From the NCBI RefSeq assembly GCF_022374895.2, contig NZ_CP092424.2, positions 160,739 to 224,738 of the forward strand: 64,000 bases of DNA, written 5' to 3'. Shown one piece after another: positions 52,641 to 60,329 of this stretch. Source of the DNA: Mycobacterium lentiflavum. GTDB taxonomy: Bacteria; Actinomycetota; Actinomycetes; Mycobacteriales; Mycobacteriaceae. Made by a program: the position numbers and the translations under genes. Numbering within the stretch: position 1 is the first letter of the stretch; each line of letters begins with the position of its first letter. The notes under the pieces are model-generated. The model saw only the letters and a list, made by a program, of their open reading frames with translations. It did not search any database and was not told where the DNA came from.

Positions 52641-52997
52641 TGCGTGGCGGCGGCGTTGTTCGCGTTGGGTGGCGGCGAAGTGCACGGCCTGGCGAATCTG
52701 CAGGGACCGGCGCTGCCATTCCGCAGGCTGGCGCTGGTAGCGGTCGATCACTTCGTGCAGACGCGCGCGGGCCTGTTGGAGAGCGTCGGTGTTTCGGGAG
52801 CCGGGTAGCGGGACTGATGCCCACACGCCGTCGGTGACGCCCAGTTTCAGAGCGCGCTGGGCGCAGCTGACGATGATGGGGCAGTTGGTGCAGATGGCGG
52901 CGGCGTCTCGTTCGTCGCTATAGGCGCTGAACCACTTGTCGCGGTCCTCGTACTCGCACAGGCCAGTGTCTGCTTTTAAGGGCCGGATGTTTGTCAC
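52455..52997 (-). CDS. WhiB-family regulator, second copy with altered C-terminus
   Basis: This is a 180-residue protein; the first 118 residues are almost identical to the WhiB at 29972, with all four cysteines (LCEYED, ICTNCPIIVSC) and GVTDGVWAS. After HAAAAT the frame runs into the decayed winged-helix gene in the wrong phase, adding about 60 unrelated residues (PQRCPSPAPPSTALPSRN). The iron-sulfur core should still work. The GTG start matches the first copy. It follows a small membrane-protein gene rather than its own long leader, so expression is probably different. Confidence 0.85.
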   Translation of the reverse strand: MTNIRPLKADTGLCEYEDRDKWFSAYSDERDAAAICTNCPIIVSCAQRALKLGVTDGVWASVPLPGSRNTDALQQARARLHEVIDRYQRQPAEWQRRSLQIRQAVHFAATQREQRRRHAAAATPQRCPSPAPPSTALPSRNRSTASALVNAKASSNEDPPQAATSRGCRPQIPPTAKSPP

Positions 52998-53014
52998 AGC
53001 AATCTCCGTTTGGG

Positions 53015-53482
53015 TCAGCGAATTTCGCGGTCGTGAAAACGTGCCCCACCGGCCCACAGGCCGGCCGCGAAGAGACCCAGCGCAATAAGAAGGCTGATCA
53101 CGTAAGCGGCGATCTCCACCCAGATGGAGTGAGCGTGAAACAGGTGGGTTATCACGTCGGCAAGGCCGTCGTCGATGAAGCCCCACAGCATGATCACGGC
53201 AAGCAGTACGCCCCAAACGCGGCGGCGATCGGCCGGGGTGGCTCTATTTATCCTCTTGAGGAGAAACCAGACCACCGCCACGGATATAGCGAGGGTGGTC
53301 AGGGCGAATGACCACCATGCCCACAGGGGGGCCGCCGTGGTTGGGGCTGCGGACGGAAACATCGCGTCAATACCGCTGCGTCCGGCGATGTAGAGCGGTG
53401 AGAGAAAGACCAGTGTTCGCCAATTAAGCATCCTTTGCCAGCGGTTGGCGGTCTCGGCGACGCGCATCGCTGGGCCGCTCAT
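53015..53482 (-). CDS. Small integral membrane protein
   Basis: This is a 155-residue protein with about four hydrophobic segments: LNWRTLVFLSPLYIAG, LWAWWSFALTTLAISVAVVWF, VWGVLLAVIMLWGFI and VEIAAYVISLLIALGLFAAGLW. The start ATG overlaps the stop of the PknH-type sensor gene (ATGA), so they are co-translated. It may be a membrane partner of that sensor protein. No family recognised. Confidence 0.8.
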   Translation of the reverse strand: MSGPAMRVAETANRWQRMLNWRTLVFLSPLYIAGRSGIDAMFPSAAPTTAAPLWAWWSFALTTLAISVAVVWFLLKRINRATPADRRRVWGVLLAVIMLWGFIDDGLADVITHLFHAHSIWVEIAAYVISLLIALGLFAAGLWAGGARFHDREIR

Positions 53483-54477
53483 GCCGCACGCCCTGCAATG
53501 GAGGCTGCAATCTTGGCGGCCTGGTCGGTCGGAGCGTCACTGCATGCCCGAACGTCGATCACGACGTTGTTGTGCGCGGTCAACGCGCGCTGACATCCCC
53601 AACCAGCCAGACCCTCATAGGTGAAACGCGCTGTGAGCGTGCCGTTTTGGTTGTCTACGCGGTCGACTGTGAACGTGTAGCGTTCGTGGCTGGTGGTGTC
53701 GGTGACGGTCGCAGCTACGCCCATGCACCTTTGCCATTTGGCGCCCTGCTGGGAAGCGAAATCGGTTGCGGCTTGCGCCGAGGCGAAGCTGATCACCGCT
53801 TGGCTCACGGAGTGCGTCCAGTTCTCACCGGGCTCGCGAAGCATTTGAGTTTGCACTGCAATCCAGCCGCTGCCTTGGTAGTTCGCCAATTCGGCCGGGT
53901 GATAGGTCCCGAGGCAGTCAGGCCGATCGATATCGGCGGTCCACATTTTGTCGGGCGCCGGATCGGGCACGAGCACCATCGCGCTGGTGCCCATGATCGC
54001 GTTGATGGCCGCCGGATCTGGTAGCAGGCCGGTCAGCGCGTTGACCGCGATGGTGGGGGCGGGCGAGGGCGGTGGCAGGCTTGGTGATGCCGGTGCCGTG
54101 GTGGTGTCGCTGCCTTGGGGTGCGGGCTGTGACGGCGTTGATCCCGTGGCGATCACGGCCACTACTGCGCACATCGCCACGGCGGCGGCGACGACGCCGA
54201 CGATCGCGTAGGTGCGTGATGTGCGCCGCGGCCGCCCGGGCGGCGGGTAGGCGCCCGGCGCCCACTGAGCGGGCGAAGCGACGGGCCACGGAGGAGCGGA
54301 AGACGAGGGTGGCGTCCAGCCGGTGAACGGCGTGGGTGCCCCGGCCGGGTGTGCGGTGAAGGCCGGCCGGCGCTCGTCCGTGCGCTGGGGTGCCCACGGC
54401 GAAGGCTGCCACGGCGAGGGCGATGCAGCTGCCGAGGCGTAGGGGTATCCGATTCCACGCTGATGCAGATCTGACAT
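53479..54477 (-). CDS. Membrane-anchored PknH-type sensor protein
   Basis: This is a 332-residue protein with a Pro/Trp/Ser-rich cytoplasmic tail (1-82), a membrane helix (about 84-106, AIVGVVAAAVAMCAVVAVIA), a Pro/Thr linker and a PknH C-terminal-type sensor domain with four cysteines (DCLGTYHPAE, WQRCMGV, WGCQRAL, VRACSD), expected to form two disulfides. There is no kinase domain, so it is a sensor uncoupled from catalysis. CCGGAGG precedes the ATG. It is followed by a coupled small membrane protein. Confidence 0.87.
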   Translation of the reverse strand: MSDLHQRGIGYPYASAAASPSPWQPSPWAPQRTDERRPAFTAHPAGAPTPFTGWTPPSSSAPPWPVASPAQWAPGAYPPPGRPRRTSRTYAIVGVVAAAVAMCAVVAVIATGSTPSQPAPQGSDTTTAPASPSLPPPSPAPTIAVNALTGLLPDPAAINAIMGTSAMVLVPDPAPDKMWTADIDRPDCLGTYHPAELANYQGSGWIAVQTQMLREPGENWTHSVSQAVISFASAQAATDFASQQGAKWQRCMGVAATVTDTTSHERYTFTVDRVDNQNGTLTARFTYEGLAGWGCQRALTAHNNVVIDVRACSDAPTDQAAKIAASIAGRAA

Positions 54478-54545
54478 GGGATGCAACCTCCGGTTGTGTT
54501 GGCGCACGGCGTGACGGCGTGCCCGGGCTGTTCAGGGGTGGGGGC

Positions 54546-55613
54546 TTAGCTCGACTGGCCAAGGCGCTGCGAGATCTGCGCCGCGAGGGTCGCGGCCGTA
54601 TCGCCGGGGTTCTGGCTGCAGGTCGTTATGTCGATGACGACGTTGCGTTTGGCGGTAAGGGCGCGCTGGCATAGCGTGCTGCTGTTCTGCAGGGCGGTGC
54701 TTGCGGTGAGCGTGTCGCCGCGCTGGGCGACGTCCCTGACGGTCCACGTCATCGGCTTGTCGTTCTTGGGGGTCAACACAATTGGGTTCGCGCGGCAGCC
54801 CTGCCAGGTGCCTGCTTGCTGGTTGACGAAGGCTGTGGCCGCGGATTGCGTCGAGAACGTCGTCACCCCGTTGAAGACGGTGTGCACCTGGCTTTTATTT
54901 TGATCGCGCAGGGCCTGCACGAGCGTGGTGCGCGGCGCGAAAGGGGAGTAGGCCACGCTGGATACGGGCACGACGAGACCTGCGCACTCGGGCGGGTTGG
55001 GTTGGTCGTTGAAGATGCCCGACCCAGACAGCTTGTCGATGGCTTCGAGGCGTGCGCCACTCATGACTTGGCCGACGGTAGCGACGTCGGGAAGCAGTGT
55101 GGGCAGGGTCTCATCGTCGACGAGCGAGCCGGTATTTCCTGGCGCCGGCGCGGCAACGGTGGTCTGCGGCGCGGGAGACGACGTGACCGGTGGGGCGGGG
55201 ATCGGGACACCGCTAGCTGCGGTGGTGGCCGATCCGTTGTGGTCGGCCAAGCCCTCCATCGCGATGGTCGCGGTGATGACGGTGGCCACCGCGGCGACCC
55301 CCGCCGCGCCAACCAGCCACCAGTGCGTCTTGCGCTTGGCGGCGGCGTTGACCGGCGGCATCGGCCAGCCACTGGGGCCGGGCCAGGTGTTCGGTGGGCC
55401 CCAGGGGCCGGCGGCCGGCGGCACGATCGCCGGTATGGGGCGGCTAAAAGCGGGCGGCGCGGCGGGCGGTCCCCATGGCTGGCCGGGGCGACCTGCGGTG
55501 CTGATGCCCGGCTGGGGGGCAAAAGCTGGGCCTGCCTGCTCGAACGGTCGTTGATAGGGCGTGCCGTATCCGGGGTAGCCGCGGTGCTGGTGCGAAGGGA
55601 TGGTCTGAGTCAT
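54546..55613 (-). CDS. Membrane-anchored PknH-type sensor protein
   Basis: This is a 355-residue protein with the same plan as its neighbour: a Pro/Gly-rich cytoplasmic tail with repeated WGPP (residues 45-90), a membrane helix (about 97-119), a linker, and a PknH-type sensor domain (LLPDVATVGQVMSGARLEAI through RNVVIDITTCSQNPGDTAATLAAQI) with four cysteines. Its promoter region contains the GATGCTACGTAT operator and three further CGTAGC motifs. The domain is known from PknH, which senses envelope conditions; the ligand is unknown. Confidence 0.87.
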   Translation of the reverse strand: MTQTIPSHQHRGYPGYGTPYQRPFEQAGPAFAPQPGISTAGRPGQPWGPPAAPPAFSRPIPAIVPPAAGPWGPPNTWPGPSGWPMPPVNAAAKRKTHWWLVGAAGVAAVATVITATIAMEGLADHNGSATTAASGVPIPAPPVTSSPAPQTTVAAPAPGNTGSLVDDETLPTLLPDVATVGQVMSGARLEAIDKLSGSGIFNDQPNPPECAGLVVPVSSVAYSPFAPRTTLVQALRDQNKSQVHTVFNGVTTFSTQSAATAFVNQQAGTWQGCRANPIVLTPKNDKPMTWTVRDVAQRGDTLTASTALQNSSTLCQRALTAKRNVVIDITTCSQNPGDTAATLAAQISQRLGQSS

Positions 55614-56052
55614 GGTCTGGACTCCTTACCGTAGGACCCGCTCTAATACGTGCCCTTGATGCTACGTATTCAACCACATGAGTCGTAGCGTATGCAAGCG
55701 GAATCGTAGCGACATGGAATGATGACGTAGCAGGAGCGAAATAGCAGTTCAGAGTCGTATAGCTGCTTGGATAGCGCAGTGGGATTGGAGTATGTGTGCT
55801 CTGCATAGCCCGAAATCATGAGCTGTAGATGAAGCGCTAGGGCCGACTAGACGCAGCGTGCTGCTGTCCTAGTGGCGAATGAACACGCTGCAGCGGCCGG
55901 CACGGACCATAGGCCGGCCAGTTCCTCGTTGCAGGCTGGCCTCAATCAGCGGCGTTATCGTCGCGCCGCGTAACGGGAGATTCGCCGTCGCCGCATCGCA
56001 GCGTCTCGGCTGGCCCGACGTCCACATCCGATGGTGGTAGTGCGGGCAGAAC
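55614..56052. promoter_or_regulatory. Promoter region with repeated GCTACG/CGTAGC motifs
   Basis: No gene is seen in these 439 bases. GATGCTACGTATTCAACC starts at 55658, closely matching GATGCTACGTATACAACC at 58503. CGTAGC occurs at 55684, 55705 and 55726. The first and second motifs form an imperfect inverted pair. They sit directly upstream of the sensor gene starting at 55613 and are probably regulator-binding sites. Confidence 0.6.
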
Positions 56053-57162
56053 TTAGCGGCGGGTGAGCACGGCAAGTGCACCTGAGAGCGCGGCTGCGGT
56101 GTTGGCGTCCAACGGCACTTCGGCCTCGGCGGCGGCGACAGCCTCGACCGGCACGTCGGCTGCGTAGGCGGTTTCTTCGACGGTCAGTTCCGCGCGATAT
56201 CTGGCCGCATACAGCCGTTGACCCAACGTGGCGCCGGGCGCGCGGGCGGCCCGCAACATGAGGTCCTTGTAGCACCTGCGGACCGAGCTCAACCCCAGCG
56301 CGACTTCGGGAGCTCCCTTGGCGGTGTGTGCGGCATTGGCTGCCACAGACTCGAGTGTGCGCAAATCGGCCAAGATAGTTGCGGCGCGGGCGCTAAACGC
56401 GGGATCGGTGACGTCTTGCGGCAGCGCGGTGATCGCTGAGTTGATCGTCATCAGCGCAACTTCTACGGCCTGGGCCATCAATGGCGCGCGCACCGTATTG
56501 GTCAGCACCTCGGTGCGCTCGGTGTCGTCGATGTTGGCGCCGCGGCGAATCCGTTCGATGGTGCCGTGCGGCCATTGCAGCGCGTCTTCGATTCTGGCCA
56601 GGGTGGCTCTGCGTGGCCAACGCCGCCCCTTCTCGAAGTCGATGAGGGCGCCCGCGTTGACGATTCCCTCGCGGGCCATGAAACGCTGGGTCAGCTTGAG
56701 TTCCTCGCGGCGGGCGGCCACCGCGGCGCCAGCGCGTGCTACCCCCGGGTCGGTGACCAGGGTCTGTTCAGGGTCGTACCCGTCATCGTCGTCGTCGGGC
56801 TCTGCCTGATTCGCAGCAGCAAAGCCGAAGGCCACCGTGATGCCCTGAGGATGTCCGAGCTGGATCGTCATGCCCTCGCGGATGGCAAAGGTGGACTGGC
56901 GGATGCCGTTGATGAAGGTGCCGTTGCTGCTTTGGTCGGCGCCGACCCACCCGCCAGGGGTGTGGTCGATGCGCAGGTGGGTGCGCGAGATGCGGTCATC
57001 GCTGATAGTGACCTGAGCCGGAAATTCACGGCCGATCACGATTGGCGCTTCGCGGGGACTCAGGGTGTACGTCTGATTCTCTGCTTTAATCACCAACGCC
57101 GGGTGTGCGCGGATGGGCTCCACAGCTAGCGGTGACTGTGACGTGTTTCGGGCGGTCTCCAT
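56053..57162 (-). CDS. FHA-domain transcriptional regulator with helix-turn-helix
   Basis: This is a 369-residue protein. FHA domain residues 25-115: IGRE (43-46), SRTHLRI (59-65) and SNGTFING (79-86), the residues that bind phosphothreonine. An acidic linker DDDDDGYDPEQTLVTDPG contains a candidate phosphothreonine (134). Residues 143-215 are an XRE-like helix-turn-helix (REELKLTQRFMAREGIVNAGALIDFEKGRRWPRRATLARIEDALQWP) related to the protein at 28999. A helical C-terminus follows. FHA plus DNA-binding recalls EmbR, which is controlled by PknH, though EmbR has a different DNA-binding domain. It could transmit kinase signals to plasmid promoters. Confidence 0.88.
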   Translation of the reverse strand: METARNTSQSPLAVEPIRAHPALVIKAENQTYTLSPREAPIVIGREFPAQVTISDDRISRTHLRIDHTPGGWVGADQSSNGTFINGIRQSTFAIREGMTIQLGHPQGITVAFGFAAANQAEPDDDDDGYDPEQTLVTDPGVARAGAAVAARREELKLTQRFMAREGIVNAGALIDFEKGRRWPRRATLARIEDALQWPHGTIERIRRGANIDDTERTEVLTNTVRAPLMAQAVEVALMTINSAITALPQDVTDPAFSARAATILADLRTLESVAANAAHTAKGAPEVALGLSSVRRCYKDLMLRAARAPGATLGQRLYAARYRAELTVEETAYAADVPVEAVAAAEAEVPLDANTAAALSGALAVLTRR

Positions 57163-57434
57163 GTGGTCACTCCAACATTGCGCTGCGTTGCTACTGCTAC
57201 GTAAACGCTACCACGACTGCGATAATAGATATCGCACCATGCTGTACTTTATTGCGCGCATTGCCGAACAGTCATCGCTCTCCCTTGCGCGCAAGGCAGG
57301 GACTCAGCGGATCACGATCAGTGCGGCGGACGGCTGCAGCGAGTACCTCGCTTGCGTGTGCTCCGATTACTGGGCGCATCATGCAACGTTTGTCACGCCT
57401 GCGGCGTCCAAGGCGGCGTAGCGCCGCGCTGGCG

Positions 57435-58478
57435 TCACGCCCCGATTCGGCCGTTGATCGCAGCGGCGATCGCCGTCGCCTGGTCGTCAGGAGCAAACCC
57501 GCAGGCCGCGACATCGGCGACGACGTTGTTACGCGCGGTCAGCGCATGCTGGCAGCGCCAACCGCCACCGCCCTCTTGGATCATCTGGGCTGTGAGGATG
57601 CCAGTCTGGAACTTGACCGCATTGATGATGTAGGTCTCGGGGCCGGTGTCGTAGTTGGCCGTGGCCGGTTTGTTCACGCACTTGGACCAACTGTCATGTT
57701 GTGCGGAGACGAAATCGGCGGCGGCCTGTGCCGTGGGAAAGCTGACCACGCCTTGAATGACGACGTGCTTCCACTGCGCGGTCCCGCTCTCGTGCAGCAG
57801 CTGCCCTTTCATGGCGATCCAGCCGCTGCCCTGATACGCCGCTTGCTCGATCGGGTGGTAGGTGCCCAGGCAGTCGGGCGTATCGGATTTGGGATCGTCC
57901 ATGCCATTTACCGTCTGCTGCACGGCCATCGCCGGACTGCCGACAATCGCGTTGAGGGCAGCCGGGTCGGGCAGCAACCCGGGCAGCGCAGTGACCGGCA
58001 CGACCGGGGCGGTCGCCGGCGTGGTCGTCGACGGTGATGGGGCGGCGGCCACCGGTGCCGTCGTGGCGCTGGCGCTACTCGATCGGCCGGTGTCGCCGGC
58101 CGTCAACGCCACTGCCGTAGCTGCGATGACCAGCGTCGCGGCTGTCGCAGCAGCAGTGATCGCCCAGGTGCGGGTGTTGCGCCGCGGGCCGCGGATCGGG
58201 TACGGCGCGGGGGCCCACCCGGCGGGCGGGAACTGCGGGCCGCCGGGCCACGGGTGCGGTCCTGCTGCCGGCATAGGGGCAGGGGTGCGCAACAGCGGTG
58301 CACGACGCGGGTCGACGACCAGGGTGACTTCGTCCTGGGGCGCGCGGCGTGGGCCGGTGACCACTGTGACCTCGTCTTCGGGCCGTGCGGTCGGCGCGGG
58401 GTGCCGCTGCGGCGTGGCCACCGGCGCCGAAGGGGCATGCGGGGCTGCGAGTCCTAGGTGGTAGTGCTGCAGTGACAT
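57435..58478 (-). CDS. PknH-type sensor protein with two candidate phosphothreonine motifs
   Basis: This is a 347-residue protein. The cytoplasmic tail carries EDEVTVVTGPRRAP and QDEVTLVVDPRRAP, with threonines at about 38 and 52, a 14-residue repeat resembling kinase/FHA motifs. A Pro-rich stretch follows, a membrane helix (about 108-130, WAITAAATAATLVIAATAVAL), a linker and a sensor domain with four cysteines (DCLGTYHPIE, WSKCVNK, WRCQHAL, VAACGF). The ATG at 58478 is chosen for GGAGGTCGCCGAA before it. A perfect inverted repeat lies just upstream. Confidence 0.87.
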   Translation of the reverse strand: MSLQHYHLGLAAPHAPSAPVATPQRHPAPTARPEDEVTVVTGPRRAPQDEVTLVVDPRRAPLLRTPAPMPAAGPHPWPGGPQFPPAGWAPAPYPIRGPRRNTRTWAITAAATAATLVIAATAVALTAGDTGRSSSASATTAPVAAAPSPSTTTPATAPVVPVTALPGLLPDPAALNAIVGSPAMAVQQTVNGMDDPKSDTPDCLGTYHPIEQAAYQGSGWIAMKGQLLHESGTAQWKHVVIQGVVSFPTAQAAADFVSAQHDSWSKCVNKPATANYDTGPETYIINAVKFQTGILTAQMIQEGGGGWRCQHALTARNNVVADVAACGFAPDDQATAIAAAINGRIGA

Positions 58479-58502
58479 TTCGGCGACCTCCGTGTCCAAG
58501 CT

Positions 58503-58538
58503 GATGCTACGTATACAACCATATCAACACGTAGCATC
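58503..58538. promoter_or_regulatory. GATGCTACGT-N16-ACGTAGCATC operator
   Basis: A perfect inverted repeat with 10-bp arms (58503-58512 and 58529-58538), 25 bases upstream of the sensor gene start. The left arm and the following bases recur at 55658 before another sensor gene, so one regulator probably controls both. Confidence 0.7.
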
Positions 58539-58873
58539 GCAATATGTTCAGATTTTTGGACGAGCGGGTGAGGTCGGCACACCTGCGCCAACGCAATAGA
58601 GCACCTTGAACAGTCGATATAGCGCGATATGGCATACGCTGCGCGGGGTCGATCGTGAGTGAATCTGCAGACAATCGGCGGCGATGATACTGGTGCGTCA
58701 CGCGGAGAGCCGTAGCTTACTGCTGTATTTATGCGGCTATACGGAGCAGGCCAGGGCCGCGATAGCGGTCAGAAACAGGCAGAACCCGCCGGCCATCACC
58801 AATGCTTGAACACGTGGCCACTATCGCTAGCACTACCGACCCGCTGGAGCATGCAGCAACCACACATGGAGGG
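58539..58873. other. Intergenic region
   Basis: A 335-base region with no supported gene. One further CGTAGC occurs at 58711. Frames present are short and without start signals. Confidence 0.4.
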
Positions 58874-59446
58874 TCAGTCGCCCACTAGGCGGTACTGGGC
58901 CGAGAGTTGTTGCTGTGCCTTATCTAGTTGTCGGGCAATGGTTTTGATGGTGTAGCGACCGGCGCTAGCTAAGCACCAGTAGCGCGGGACCAGACCGTTA
59001 GAGCCGGCCACGCGGGTGCAGTGGCTTTGGGGCATCCCCGGCGCTGAGGCGGCGTCTTGAGCTCCCGGTGTGGCAGCGGCGGCATCGGCCAGCGTGCTGG
59101 CCAGGGCTTGCGCGGCGGTTGGGTCTTTCGCCTGATAGAGGGTGTCCAGATTGATCGACACGTCGTCGACGCCGGCTGCAGTCAACGCGGGCCCGGTGTG
59201 GACCGGATCTTCATCCAGATGCAGGGTCCCGACCGGGGGATAGGCACCCGAGGTGGGGGTGGCCTGGTCGGCGGGCAGCGGCAGAGTCTTGGCGATTAAT
59301 CCAGTGGGATCTTGTGGCAGCGTGGGGAATTGGCGCGGATCGGTCGGGGTGAAGGTGTCGATCAACGGCAGCTGAAGATCCAGGGTGCGGGCCGCCCCGA
59401 ATATTTGGTGCTGGGCGTCGACGGTGTCAAGAGTGCGCCGCCAGTT
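58874..59446 (-). pseudogene. 5'-truncated mycobacterial lipoprotein-type domain (DUF7373-like)
   Basis: The frame is open from 59446 to the stop at 58874 and reads RRTLDTVDAQHQIFGAARTL ... LPLIDTFTPTDPRQFPTLPQ, ending TIKTIARQLDKAQQQLSAQYRLVGD with two cysteines (SHCTRVAG, YWCLASAG). This matches the C-terminal part of secreted mycobacterial proteins of about 400 residues. There is a stop codon at 59447-59449 and no normal start, signal peptide or lipobox; the only possible start is a TTG at 59365. The upstream part has been replaced by the NHL gene, which it overlaps by 20 bases. Confidence 0.6.
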
Positions 59447-60329
59447 TTAACACCTGGTGATTGTGTAGATCGGCGATGTAGATGTTGCCTGCGGTGTCGA
59501 CGGCAACACCGGCGGGGTCGTACTGTCCAGCGGACAGCACGACTTCCTGGGAGGTTGCTCCCGCCGCCAGTTTGAGCACCCGGCTGTTGCCCCGGTCGGC
59601 GACGTAGACATCTCCTGCTTTGTTGGCGGCAATTCCCCTGGGGCTATTGAGTCCGGTGAATGGCAACACGCTTTGGGCACCGGATCCGTTAGCCAGCTTG
59701 AGGATTCGGTTGTTGCCGCTGTCGCTGACATATACATTGCCTGCGCCGTCGACCGCGACTCCCTTGGGGAATTTGACATCAGTGAGCGGGAGCACGGTTG
59801 GTGCAGTGGCGTCTGCTGGCAGTTTCAGCACGCGTGGGGTGCGGACGTGCGATTCGGCGATGTAGACGTTGCCTGAGCCGTCCACCGCGACGCCGTTGGG
59901 GTCGGCGAGGTCGGCTAGCGGCAGGACGGTCGGCGTCGTGGACCCGGCGGCCAGTTTGAGTACCCGATCATTGTGGCCGTCAACGACGTAGATATCACCG
60001 GCGGGTCCCACGGCGATGGCCACCGGATCCAGGCCGACACCGTTGGGATTTTCAGGGCTGGGGATATCGAATGGTATCGCGACCTGGGTGGTCGAACCCG
60101 GGGCCAGTTTGCGTACTTGGCCGCCGAGTTCGTCGGCAACATAGACCTCGCCAGTACTGCCGACCGCCACGCCGTTAGGACCCTTGAGGTCGGTAAACGG
60201 CAGCACGGACACCGGATCGTTGTCGTGACGCGTGATGACGGCCGAAATGCCTAGGACTGCAACGACGACGGCGACGAGCACGGTTGCGCCCACGATGAGG
60301 CCTATTTTGGCGCGTCGGTTAATGTGCAT
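59427..60329 (-). CDS. Membrane-anchored NHL-repeat propeller, PknD sensor-like
   Basis: This is a 300-residue protein with a short basic N-terminus, a membrane helix (about residues 9-31, IGLIVGATVLVAVVVAVLGISAV), then six NHL blades on the pattern PNGVAVDGSGNVYIAESxxxRVLKL, forming a six-bladed beta-propeller outside the cell. The extracellular sensor of PknD has this same structure, but no kinase is attached here. The ATG overlaps the 3' end of the oxidoreductase gene by 11 bases, tying it to the arsenic/phosphate genes. It may bind a ligand or matrix component. Confidence 0.88.
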   Translation of the reverse strand: MHINRRAKIGLIVGATVLVAVVVAVLGISAVITRHDNDPVSVLPFTDLKGPNGVAVGSTGEVYVADELGGQVRKLAPGSTTQVAIPFDIPSPENPNGVGLDPVAIAVGPAGDIYVVDGHNDRVLKLAAGSTTPTVLPLADLADPNGVAVDGSGNVYIAESHVRTPRVLKLPADATAPTVLPLTDVKFPKGVAVDGAGNVYVSDSGNNRILKLANGSGAQSVLPFTGLNSPRGIAANKAGDVYVADRGNSRVLKLAAGATSQEVVLSAGQYDPAGVAVDTAGNIYIADLHNHQVLKLAAHS

